In this document: positions 25,906-35,538 of the stretch, one piece after another
How the letters are laid out: the number at the start of each line of letters is the position of its first letter
How positions within the stretch are numbered: position 1 is the first letter of the stretch
NCBI GenBank assembly: GCA_023630585.1
Contig: CM042543.1
Location: forward strand, 17,856,260-17,920,259
Direction of reading: 5' to 3'
DNA length: 64,000 nucleotides
DNA from: Cranoglanis bouderius
Lineage: Eukaryota; Chordata; Actinopteri; Siluriformes; Cranoglanididae
The notes under the pieces: model-generated
The model's input: only the letters and a program-made list of their open reading frames with translations
Told to the model about the DNA's origin: nothing
The model's database searches: none
Made by a program: the position numbers and the translations under genes

Positions 25906-26308
25906 TCTGTTCTCTATATATTTCGGGAACCCAAAACAAACGTTCCCAGAACCGGACATATTTAGCTGTGTAACTTGGAAAGCTAATCCGTTAGCTCTAG
26001 CACAGTGAGGTGACGTTAGCTGTCGAAGCTCATTCTGGTTAATACTGACGGTAGCTACCTGTCGTAACCGGAGTTTTATTTAAGGCTGTTGTCTGAACAC
26101 CAGCTAAAGTGTCGGAGGTTGATCCAGGACCGGAGCAGGAGCTAGCGCTCTCTGGTGTGTGTGAGCTGCACAGAGGTGACGGGGCGCCATCATCCTCCTG
26201 CCGCCTGCACGGAGCTGCACTGGAGATGCGCTCAGAACTGGATAAGCTGCTTGGGCCGGTGTCTGAACTGTAACCGGCCGTTACCTCCTCAGTGCTGCTA
26301 CGGAGCAT
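9735..26308 (-). CDS. MSH4: MutS protein homolog 4 (meiotic crossover factor), complete, 21 coding exons
   Basis: MSH4 pairs with MSH5 to form a clamp on recombination intermediates and promotes meiotic crossovers; it lacks the mismatch-recognition domain of other MutS proteins. Coding exons (high to low): 26308-26059, 24286-24134, 21025-20862, 19687-19577, 19367-19252, 18466-18293, 18128-17999, 17863-17821, 17688-17621, 16673-16599, 14330-14266, 14049-13880, 13780-13644, 13458-13355, 13127-13003, 12882-12682, 11549-11431, 11353-11225, 11070-10896, 10689-10601, 9923-9735. All phases agree, giving 928 aa against 936 in human. Residues 1-120 are serine-rich and poorly conserved. Recognisable blocks include [20 protein letters not shown] (exon 3), YCLAAAAAVLKYFEFIQNSV (exon 6), LNYTKTPGGERRLRSNILEP (exon 7) and MKGSLNMRTQKCYAVR (exon 12). 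The ATPase has Walker A GPNMSGKST (about 673-681, exon 16) and Walker B LIIIDELGRGTS (D752, E753, exon 18). Exon 9 has tandem AG acceptors (CAGCAG), so one residue is optional. The acceptor of exon 21 is weak, and an in-frame alternative lies 6 bases downstream. Exons were assigned by recalled similarity to the human protein. Confidence 0.95.
11793..12060. repeat. SINE-like dispersed repeat, copy A
   Basis: Contains the ordered blocks TTTATCCTGGTCAGGG, GGAGCCATTCCCAGGAACAC, CACACCTAGGGGCATGTTTA and GAACCCAGAGGAAACCCA. The same order of blocks recurs at 16963-17312, 23550-23870, 24505-24780 and, as a fragment, near 56075. It is a repeat family very common in fish genomes. It lies in MSH4 intron 16. 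Confidence 0.8.
12379..12478. repeat. 36-bp tandem repeat, about 2.8 copies
   Basis: The unit CATTTATTGACAGATAAC... followed by TGCTTTATCTGCTTTAA repeats with a 36-bp period and a few substitutions, inside MSH4 intron 16. Confidence 0.88.
14389..16533 (+). mobile_element. Tc1-like transposon with complete termini, split by a nested insertion
   Basis: The element starts CAGTGGTGCTTGAAAGTTTG and ends with its complement, CAAGCACCACTG, flanked by TA on both sides. The inverted repeats extend about 200 bases inward. The plus-strand transposase is recognisable: EDLRKRVADVYQAGKGYKTI from about 14770, an in-frame stop at 14927, then the catalytic part KHGGGSIMIWACFAAF (15325-15375). After a 483-bp insertion it continues with MHHDNDPQHTS and the C-terminus. 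The block around the third acidic residue is also degraded near 16090. The copy is dead and sits in MSH4 intron 10. Confidence 0.92.
15456..15938 (+). mobile_element. LTR-like / solo-LTR insertion nested in the Tc1 element
   Basis: The segment begins TGTCAGGT and ends ACCTAACA (TG...CA termini), and is flanked by a perfect 5-bp direct repeat CAGGA at 15451-15455 and 15939-15943. Removing it and one CAGGA restores the ordinary Tc1 reading ...AAAATGTCAGGACATCTGTC. A TATA-like motif (TTATATAATG) lies at 15760-15770. It is 483 bp with no coding capacity. The terminal dinucleotides and 5-bp duplication fit an LTR-retroelement LTR or a small TRIM-type element; strand is assigned from the TATA-like motif only. 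Confidence 0.8.
16963..17312. repeat. SINE-like dispersed repeat, copy B
   Basis: Runs from CCATTTTCTGTACCGCTTAT to GCTATCCACTAAGCCACCGT. It shares all blocks with copies A, C and D, including TGTCTTTGGACTGGGGGAGG and GGAGAACATGCAAACTCCA. It lies in MSH4 intron 9. Confidence 0.85.
18550..19136. mobile_element. piggyBac-type MITE with TTAA target sites
   Basis: TTAA at 18546-18549 is followed by AGGTAAAGTCCACCCTG. The other end reads CAGTGTGGATTTTTCCT followed by TTAA at 19137-19140. The two ends are imperfect inverted repeats and TTAA is the diagnostic piggyBac target duplication. The interior is 587 bp with no transposase. It lies in MSH4 intron 5. Confidence 0.7.
19796..20780. mobile_element. 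hAT-type non-autonomous element with 8-bp target duplication
   Basis: The ends are CAGGGTTTCCCAAAC and GTTTGGGAATCCCTG, an imperfect inverted repeat typical of hAT elements. The flanks are AACTAGAT at 19788-19795 and AACTAGAC at 20781-20788, an 8-bp duplication with one mismatch. The 985-bp interior has no recognisable transposase. It lies in MSH4 intron 3. Confidence 0.8.
21285..22310 (+). mobile_element. Tc1-like transposon, internally deleted
   Basis: TA at 21283-21284 precedes the terminus CAGTGCCCTCCACTAATATT. From 21668 a plus-strand frame opens with MGKTKEYICNVQQKVKLHKM, followed by a helix-turn-helix (KIAQALNMSISSIRAIIKKF). The frame then jumps from SYLEEFQEKSLSSK directly to EDNDPKHTSKWFTDHK, so the first catalytic block is missing. 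The third acidic block is altered (PDLKSIENLWGELK). The right terminus is lost or interrupted by CA/CT repeats near 22310. It is in MSH4 intron 2. Confidence 0.88.
21668..22045 (+). pseudogene. Tc1-like transposase N-terminal half, truncated
   Basis: This 125-codon open frame begins with a plausible start 38 bases after GGTATAAATATGAGG. It contains the paired-type DNA-binding domain of a Tc1 transposase, but leaves the correct frame at the internal deletion near 22035. It cannot encode an active enzyme. Confidence 0.8.
22343..22363. repeat. (CT)n microsatellite
   Basis: About ten CT units between two transposon fragments. Confidence 0.9.
22432..23210 (+). mobile_element. Tc1-like transposon 3' fragment
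   Basis: Translation in broken plus-strand frames gives TTRRTLRQLG-like sequence, NWTVEDWKNVS*SDESQFWL, then LQHDNAPCHKAKVV and SQSSDLNPVEHLWAVVEWEI. The element ends with GAGTTCCTAATAAAGTGCTC, a typical 3' end of the Tc1 family also represented at 8393-9165 and 52400-52665. Multiple stops make it a pseudogene. It is in MSH4 intron 2. Confidence 0.85.
23550..23870. repeat. SINE-like dispersed repeat, copy C
   Basis: Shares the blocks CACTTTATCTTGGTCGGGGT, CATCCTGGATGGGACG, TTTACACCTAGGGGCAGGTT and GGCATGTTTTTGGGAGGTGG with the other copies. It lies in MSH4 intron 2. Confidence 0.85.
24505..24780. repeat. SINE-like dispersed repeat, copy D
   Basis: From CCATCCATTTTCTATACCGC to TTGAACCCTCAACCAT; it shares TGTCTTTGGACTGGGGGAAG with copy B. 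It lies in MSH4 intron 1. Confidence 0.85.
24980..25940. repeat. Degenerate GTTCCC/GGGAAC-rich repeat region
   Basis: Repeated variants of GGGAACTTT, GGGAACGTTC and GGTTCCCTGA occur throughout, as in a widespread fish repeat made of GGAACNTTC-type units. It also contains a T/G homopolymer at 25039-25070 and a poly-A of about 32 at 25871-25903. No coding sequence is visible. It is in MSH4 intron 1. Confidence 0.5.
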
Positions 26309-27850
26309 TTAGACATCCGGAGTACTTCGTCTGACTGACTGACTTGATGGAAAACAGCGCAAATGAGTAACGTTAACAGTTAGCAGCCAGCGAAGTATTT
26401 GGTCTCATTCAGATGATCGTGAGGCGTTTGGTTTAGCGCCAAATCTCGGCGCCACCTAGCGGCCAATTTACTTTTCACACATATTTACTTCACACATACA
26501 GTATGAATGTCTTTCACACGAATTCACTTATAAACTTGTCTTTCACACACATTTACTCAACTTTCGCACGTTTACTTACTTTACACACATATGAACTTTC
26601 CATCAACACATATTTATTTATAAACTTGACTTTCACACATTTACTATAGCGTTCACACATATGAACTTGCCTTTTACACATATTTACTTACACATAATCT
26701 CTCTTTCAGCAATATCTTCCATAGTTGCCATGTCATGCCATGAATGTGGCTCAGTGGCTCTTCTTTATCACAATATATGTAATAATGTAAATAACTAATA
26801 AATATGTTTTACAATCTTGGTCACAACTAGTCTAAAAGTACAATTAGTTATGTAAAAGTACAGTTTTACACTATTTAAAAATACAGTACGTGTCATTATT
26901 GTACACAAACGTTACATCATAGAAGCTGTGAGAGATGAAAATGCTTCATCATAAAGGATATGTGCCGGAACAGCTGCTTTTATTCATCTTGGCAATTATT
27001 TTAGGCAAAGTCTCAGGCCAACTGCCTTATCTATGAGAAATGATTGTCTTATCTTGGAAAAAGTATATGGATAGCCCTGATATTAAAAAGATACCCGTTA
27101 TTGTCATATCAATTTCCCCTACTATCAATATCTTAATAACTACATATCTACATAAACTGTCATTTTGTTCACATCTGTGAACTAAATGCCTTGTTGCCAT
27201 AAATTAAAATACTTTTGGAGTGTCTATACACTAGCAACAAATGACCCACCACCAAACTTCATGTTTATTCCAGCAAATTCGATGCATCTTCATCTCAATG
27301 CCTAATTAACTTCTTGTTGATTCTTATTTATTTACTTGTTTAAAATGGCCAAACTTCTAATTTAAACAGCAAACGTGTCAACATCTAAAACTGCACAAAT
27401 TCTTATTCCTTTAATTCATGTCAGTGTATGACAGCACTAAAAAATATGTTAAAATAAATAGGCTACTCAACTGAGTGGCAGCGGAAACAATTAATGGAAG
27501 CATCATACTTTATGAATTATGAGTATGACCCGTTCATGTTTAGTCCATAAATCAGCACAATAATAAATGTGTAATATAGTAGGGCGTCACAGAGATCACG
27601 CACACCACTGTAACATTCAACACTAAACCAGAGTAACAAGCTACTGGCACACAAGCTGATTTGTTGTACTTCTAGTTTGTACACTAGGCTATATATCAGA
27701 TCTTATAATGGTCTATGGATGAATCCCACAGTTGTGCTCAGAGCTCACTGGAGCCCAGTCTTGTTACTACATGTGAGCCTGTTAGTACGGCTACTACAAT
27801 AACATTATAATAACATACAGTAAAAAAATAAAAGAAACTGCTGGACATTA
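26309..27850. other. Intergenic region upstream of MSH4
   Basis: The MSH4 promoter must lie at its left end. Positions 26473-26700 contain a loose tandem array of CTTTCACACATATTTACTTA-like units about 20-50 bases apart. The remainder is AT-rich with no open frame or element that I recognise. Confidence 0.5.
26473..26700. repeat. Degenerate tandem repeat of TTTCACACATATTTACTTA-like units
   Basis: Variants of CACACATATTTACTT, CACACGAATTCACTT, CACACATTTACT and ACACATATGAACTT recur across about 230 bases just upstream of MSH4. Unit length is irregular. Confidence 0.65.
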
Positions 27851-30800
27851 AACCGTTTATTATAGATAACACATGCTTTCATGTAAACTGCACAAATTAA
27901 TTTTACATATATGTACAAATCTGTTACTACATTTTAAATGGGGGGAGAAGGATGGAAACAAAGGACGGTGGGAAGTCAGTTTCTCTTGGCTGTAAAGCAA
28001 ATGTGTTGCAGGTATCAGTTTCCCAAATGTCATACACAAAAATGCAAATCCCAAGAGCATTTGTATAATGCACAACTACATAATCTATTTACATATATTC
28101 ACATTTGATATGCATAAGGATGAATGTTATATTTGTTTCATTGCTTACAGTGATGACATTTTATGATGTGCAAAAGCTCCACAGAACGGCTCTGCCCTGG
28201 CCGTAAATGTTAGTTCCATAAGACTTGTTTTGTGATACAGATGCTAGGGAATGTCACAAAAGCAAACAATATTAAGGCAGCTAACCAAAAACACCAACTT
28301 CTTTGCAGATAAGCTGAACTTAGTGCTTATGACAAATGCGCAATATTAAAACATGGGAAAATCGGATTTTTTTTTTTTTTTTTTTTTTAAAGCAGGTGGA
28401 AAATAGACATATTTTAGGCAAGCTCTCTGTTATTACACATATTTAACAATTTATCAAGTAGTTTTATAGCAGAAACAAGCACATGGTGAAAATAACTCAT
28501 CAAATGATTAATCAGGATTTAAAAACAAAAGGACATAATACAAGCGGCCATTCAGAATCTTTCCATTCCATTTAAATTTTCCCTTTAAATTCCCTTTTAT
28601 TTTCATTCCTTGTAATAAGGAAATAATGGCATTTAACAAACAATTCTAACCATATATTGGCAAAAACTAAAGTGAAAACCTACCCTAATATATCTCTTTT
28701 TTACTGTCAGTATTAAAGGGAATAAACATTTTATAATAATCCTATGAAGGCACCAAATGTCTTTTGGCAACATTCAGATTGTTCGGAGTCCTGATTATCT
28801 AGGTTGTTCATGTCATGCTCTTGAACTAACCTGTATGCACAAAACAATGATTATTTTGGCTAACGCCACCGACAAACTGAATGTTTAAAAGATTAATCAT
28901 ACAGCCCCAATCCCAAAGAAGTTGGGACAGTATGGAAAAAGCTAATAAAAAGAAAGAGGAGTGATTTGGAATTGTACTTTGACTTGTATTTAAACAAAAT
29001 CATATAAAGACAAGGTATTTTATGTTTCACCTAATCAACTGCATGGTTTTTTGAAGATAAACGTTTATTTTGAAGTTGATGCATGCAACACGTCCCAAAA
29101 AAGTTGGGACAGGGGCAATTTAGGACTAATAGCAATGTGACAAGATGAAGACATGGCATGGGTAACTTGCATATCTGTGAGGGCACCATTAATGCATATG
29201 TACATATTTTGTAGCAACATATGCTGCCATCCAGTGCAGGACAACGCCAAACCACATTCTGCCCGGACTACAAGTGCATGGTTGCGTAAGTAGAGTCCTG
29301 ACCTGCAGGCCTGACCCGTCTCCGATTGAGAATGTGTCCTGCATTATGAAGCACAAAATAAGGCAACGAAGGCCCCATACGGTTGTGCAGCTTAAGAAAT
29401 GCATAATGGATGAATGGGGGAAAATTCCAATTGCTAAACTTAAACAACTGGTGTCGTCAGTCCCAAACACTTAAGTGTTATTAAAAGAAAAGGTGAGGTT
29501 ACACAGTGGTAAACAGTCAACTGTCCCAACTTTTTTTGGAGTGTGTTGCAGTCATCAGATTTGAAATGTGTATATTTTCAGAAATAAATTGAATTCACAA
29601 AGTAAAACATCAAATAATGTTTTAATAACGCGTTTTCAATATAGTACAGGGTGAATAGAATTTAAGTGACTTTTTTTTTTTTTTTTTTTGCATTTTCCAC
29701 ACAGTCCCAACTTTTTCGAAATTGGATTTGTAGTTACCAGCACTTAACCACAAAATAGAACAATATATAGTTTTTAAATAAATAGAAACAAAAGTTGACA
29801 TATTTCAATGCCTGCAAGGCTCAAAAACAAAATAAAAAACCAAAAACAAAAAAACCAAAAACAAAAAAAAACAAAACAAAAAACAAACCTCTCAAAATTG
29901 AGCATGCATTTGGGAAAAGAGCACCTTACACCTTAACAGCAATGTTAAATTATGACCTGAATTACAACCAAAAGAAACCAACTCAAGTTGATCTTACTTC
30001 ACATGATTAATCTCATCTTTTAAAACGTTCTCACTACATCCTTCCACTTCTTTCTTCCGAGCAACATGAGCTTTACAAAGCTGAACGAATGAAGTTAGTT
30101 ATTTGTTACATGCCACTTTGTTTAATGTCGTCCAGTAAATCTCTAGTCGCATTAAAAAACTATTTTTTAATGCAACTCACAGCCTATAACTCTGTATAAA
30201 AGTAACACACTCTCAAAAGCCAGGCAGTGCCCCGTTCATTTCTATGGTAACACTCAAAGTTAACTCATGTAAATCCTGCAAGATCTGTCTGATACCAATG
30301 ATTTGCAGCCAAGATCATGATGAATGTGGAGCTGTACAGACATGAAAGCTGCATGAATTCCAGACTAAGGTTGCATTACATATCACATAATAGATCTGTG
30401 TTGGATTTTCATACCACATGTGAAAGTAGCCTTGGTGGGGCAAAAAAGCCAGTTTACAGAAGTTTACTGACTCAAAACTGACAAGATTTCAGACTAAATC
30501 AGGTTAATCTACTCCAGTAAAGACAACTATCCATGCCTCCAGTGCGGCAGCTTTTGAGTCATTAAATATAAGGGACCAGGGTTGCTGATAAAAAAAAAAG
30601 GAAAATCCTGTTAATCCTCAGTCTTTAACAGCTGCTCCGAAGCTTGGGCTTTACCACCATTGTCTCTGTAGAGTAGGTCTACCAGTAAGACATTAACATG
30701 GCCTTAAATAAAATTTCAAGTAGCAAAAGGTGCCAACAGGTCAGTCAGCCAAGCTGATTCCATCAAGTGAGACTGTGTAGTGTTGGCTTAGACATTTCAC

Positions 30801-30853
30801 CATGTTTGGCACCACCATTAGCCTTATACAGAAAGAGCACAGGGTCGCTTAGA
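27851..30853 (-). other. ATG2B 3'UTR and downstream region
   Basis: Sequence 3' of the ATG2B stop codon. Candidate polyadenylation signals (AATAAA on the minus strand) lie at 27861-27856 and near 28601, with a weaker ATTAAA at 30126-30121. The true 3' end cannot be decided. The region includes a Tc1-derived element at 28902-29730 and an A/C-rich run at 29820-29890. Open frames here are short and not gene-like. Confidence 0.45.
28902..29730 (+). mobile_element. Deleted Tc1-like element
   Basis: TA-flanked termini CAGCCCCAATCCCAAAGAAG and CTTTTTCGAAATTGGATTTG form imperfect inverted repeats, with internal AAAAAGTTGGGACAG and CTGTCCCAACTTTTTTT blocks. A short plus-strand transposase remnant (DPSPIENVSCIMKHK, about 29307-29460) keeps the region around the third catalytic residue. 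Most of the gene is gone. Confidence 0.78.
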
Positions 30854-32101
30854 TTACTCTTCTCCCAGACGCCATTTCTGTGATTCCTCCTGGCGAGCAT
30901 CTGGGTGAATCTGGTTCCTCATGCCTCCCAGCACATTGGACGTGGCTTCTGTAGCAACAATTAGAGGTTTAACAACAGCAGGAGGAAGCTGGCGTAAGAC
31001 TCCGCCCACTGCACCGGTCATTCCCCTCTGCTCATGCTCACGGGTGGCTGTATCGTAAATCGTTAAAGCCGTATCTGTGATGCCCTACAGGAGTACACAG
31101 AAAACTGATTGAGTACATTTAAGCCTTGGAATAAATAATTTTGTCCAGGATCTGGTAAAGAAGGGTAAAAGGCAGGTCAGCTACATACCTCTTTCACTAC
31201 ACTGTACGCCTTGGCCACACCTTCCCTGAGGTCCACAGGCTGATGAGCCAGTCGAAAATGTGAGTATCGTTTGATCTTTTTGCACTCTGTCTCATCTATC
31301 ACTGGAGACACCATATAATAGGCTGTTTCTGCAGCTGCCTATACCAAACAAAGAAAGTGTCATTGTCAAAATTTTGCCACTTTTTCTTTTTAACTACCAA
31401 AATAAAACAAGAGTGAGAAGTCAGTAATGCAAAGAAATGAGTTTACCTGGATGGTTCGCACCATGCGATTGGTAAGCTCCAGGGCTGCCATTGCAGTGGA
31501 GGTCCCAAATGAGGCAGTGCCTCGCTGAAATCCCCTCACTATCCGTCCATCCTTCCGATATTGCTCTATAGGCAGCCACACTAGATCCCTAATGCCCTGG
31601 ACTACACATCAGTCAGAAAAACAATACTGACTTGCACTAGGGGTTCATTAAAGCTATCAAAAGATGAAGCTTAAATTCAGAAGAAAGAGGGTTCATAAAA
31701 TCACAGGTCCATATACTACAATTAGTGCTCGTCCCTATCTAGCCATATAAATACTCTTTATAATGGGGGAAAAACAATCCCAGAAAAAAATTATTTAAGA
31801 TTATGATCATTACCCTCCAACATGTTTATAATATGGGCCGTTATATGAATGTGTGTGTAAGATAGAAAGCGATGCACTCACCAAGTTGCACCAAGGAGTG
31901 TATGGGCCCCACTCCACCAAGCAGTCCGGGCAACTGGTTCTTTTTAATATCACTGAGCCATTCATTAATGGCATAAGAAAAGAGCTTATCTACACCCAAC
32001 AGTCTGCAGAGAAAGTAAGCAGATCTCAGTCAGGCTGTCCTATCAAATAGCATTTTTCAATTATTATTACTCAGAATAGCATATTATGTGAATAGTAAAA
32101 C

Positions 32102-32136
<35 letters not shown>

Positions 32137-35100
32137 CTACCCTTGTCTGTAACAGAGTCTCCGCAGTTTGAGCTCAGAGCAGTTCAGCTGGGTCAGTCCA
32201 ATTACTATACCAGCAAAAGTACCCTAAAAAACAAAATTGCAGTGCTTCATTTAACATAAGACTAATTTTCCTCAGATATTTCCTATACATAGGTGGCAAA
32301 TTAAATGAAAAAGGTGTCCGTTATGCTGTTGGAGGTATGATTTGCATCCACTTGTCCCCTTACAGGGAAAAATCTCTGCAAATCAATACAAAGTTATTCC
32401 ACTTGATCACTTATCCTATAATGTAACATTCTTATCTTCATGGGAGTGGAATCACTGAATGATTTGATGAGCATGAAAATGATATAAATCTTATATTAAG
32501 GCCTTTGTATTCACTAGATTACAACCTAATTAAACACCAATGGGACTGCCATGTTGACAGCTGGTCATCAAAAGATGTATATATTTTAGAAGAAATGTGT
32601 TTATTTCTCCACGACAGCTCCAGAGACTTGTAGAAAGGTGCACTGAAGCTGTTCTGGTGGCTTGTCGTGGCAGAAGATCTTACTAAGACATCTTTTTTTG
32701 GTTTTTCCTTTAATGTCAACCATCTATACATACAATGTCTGAAAAGAGCCTAAAATACATATATGCTCTATATATGTAAAATCATACAGCTCTGAGAAGT
32801 AAACTCACCTAAAGCAATTTCATAACAGAGTGACTATAAGTGACCACTATAAGTGGTTGACATAAAAAAGCACACCTGCTCCATGGCCATGTGTTTCCCG
32901 TGATAATCTAGTCGGATTGGCACCTCAGAAGTAAACCTGAATTCTCTGAAAGAGAAAAGCATAAAGTAACATGTAGATAATCATCAATAAGCTCTGGGAT
33001 ATAGACTGACCGCCAAGTAAAATAAGCACTTTATGAGAATAAATCACAAACAGAGGCATACACACACACCTAAAGAAAATAGGCTGGTCAGTATGAGATG
33101 TGGCAGTAGACTCATGCTCAAATCCAATCTGACTGGTGCGGGTTTGAGTGGGCACAGAGATGATTGGTGCAGAGCCCTGATCTGCTCCTCCACTGGATTT
33201 AGCAAATGTGCATGCTACCTCTGGGCCAGATGGCTTTTTCATGGATACAGACAATGCTACAGAGAAAAAAGAAAAAAAAAATTCCATATGCAGAACATCA
33301 CTACAGCAGATAACACAAAACTTAGCACTGGCACAATAATTACATCAAACACAGATCAATAATTCATATTATGCATATTGAGGCTTACCCTCCTGTTCTG
33401 GTGGGGAGAATAGCTCTACATCTGTAGCCAGACTGGTAAAGAAATCCTTCAGAAAGAACAGAGCATCCTGCAGAATTAAAAAAAAAAAATTACACCATAA
33501 ATCCCCATTTGCTGTTAGAGCACAAAACAAACTGATGGTTTTTTATGTGCTGCTTTAACAGAGAACAGTAAAAGGTTTCAGAAACTCAATGATATATGTA
33601 GGTCCATGTAAAACCTGGTCAATGTTGAGACGAAGTGGCATAAGGGAAACACGCAGGCAGCACTCTTGTGGAGCCTGACCTGCCTCTGGACGCATGTGCA
33701 ATACTCTGACTGTTAGCTGCAACACAACAACAACAACACCACACTTATGAAAGCCATGTCTGTCAAATGCAAATATAAAACTATTGCTGCACACAATGTT
33801 TCATACTAGTTTCTGAAAATTTGATGTTTAGAAATACAGATCATAAAGAGTAAACTGCAATGGGCTATGATCATTTGTGTATGGTATGGTAATGTTTTGG
33901 TGCAGTTAAAATCTCTTGCTTGCCTCCTTTGTTAATACTGTCATGAAGGTCATAGGAAAGAAGGAATACCAGTCCCTTTAGTCCATTTATGAACAGTCTG
34001 AGCTCAAGTGAGCACAGAAAATAACACCTGACCCATCCCATGTCTTTTATTCTATTAGCTCCAACCCTCTGGCAGGCGGTAGAGTGCCAAGGTGCAAACA
34101 AAACCGACTCGAGAACTCATTTGTACCAGCTTCAATAAAAATTCTCAATTAAAAAAGGTCTAGGGAACTGTGCAAAACTGCCAGAGATGTGCAAGTCAGG
34201 CTGGTTGACTAATTTGTTGTTTTAAACTTTCATTGTTTTACTGTTGTATATGTAATGTATTGTGTGTATAACTATATGCTGAAGCCAAGAAAAAAAAAAA
34301 AAAAAAAAAAAGAAAAAAATACCCATGAGGGGACAATGATGTACATACATCTTAATCTCTAAATCTTAATCACCATGTTGGAGTGGGCTTTCCTGGGCAT
34401 CTCTTTGCTGGAGTACAGATAAAGAAACTTGTTCATCATGGAGGAGGCCAGTCTGTCTCGTATCTCCAGGTCCTGCACTGAGAATACCTGTCTGGATACG
34501 GGCTGTTCAGCCACTGTACTTGTCTCTGGACCCATCAGGGGGTAGACTTCATGTTGGAACCGTACCTGAGACCACATGCAAAGTACTTTACTGTAGTAGG
34601 CTTATTAATACGATCAGCGGCAGTTATTTGTTAAATTTACACTTGTGTCATTTATATCGTGACAAAGCACTGGGGTAATGAAAGGAACTCTTGAAGTGTT
34701 GTCTTGTAATGTCAGGTTTAAATATGGTCCAACTGACCTTGCTGAGCTGGATCTCCATCAACACATCTGGATTCCTGCCCCAACCTCCCCCAGAGCGGGA
34801 GCCACTGCGAGCCTGCCTTACTGGTGTTTGAGAGGGGGAGCTGTGAGGAGTACACCTAAACATACACCAGACACACCACAGCATCTTTTGAGCAAATTTA
34901 GCATTTTAATTTTTTTTGTTACCTTTACATAGAAATAACTCCTGTGACACTCAGACATCACTGGAGAACACATGCTAGAATGTCATGGTGTAAGACCCAC
35001 ACCCTTACCCTCGACTGTGGGCCAGAGAGGATGAGAGCAGTTCGCTGCCAAAGTCCTTTCCTCCGTAAAGGTGCCAGATCACAGAGATCTCCTTAACCAG

Positions 35101-35500
35101 GTACCTGACTTCAGGCACGGGAAAGTTCAGTGGGCCCCTGCTAGAAGTGCTGCCCTCTAGAGGCTCACAAAAATGGTTGTCCAGCACCAAAATGGGCTCG
35201 GAGGTCAGCTTCTTTACCACTGGCTCTTCATCTCTTCCCTGATATACAATACAAGCCACATATACTCAAATATACTGTAATTTTGAACATACTGTACATG
35301 CCTTGAGCAGTGCAACAGAAAATCATACGCCCTATTGCCGTATGTGGTCAAAAGAAAGAGCAAAACTGGCCCTGCATTCTGGTTGGGAAGGAATGGCATT
35401 ACTCTCACCCCATCACATTCCTTAGTTGGTAGCTGCATCATGATAGGGTTTTTTTTTTCCCCCCCCTTTTCAACAAAACAAAAAACAAAACAAAACAAAA

Positions 35501-35538
<38 letters not shown>

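Noticed and set aside
33033..33362. Plus-strand 109-codon frame
   Set aside because: Antisense to ATG2B exon 36, which is supported by splice phase and similarity.
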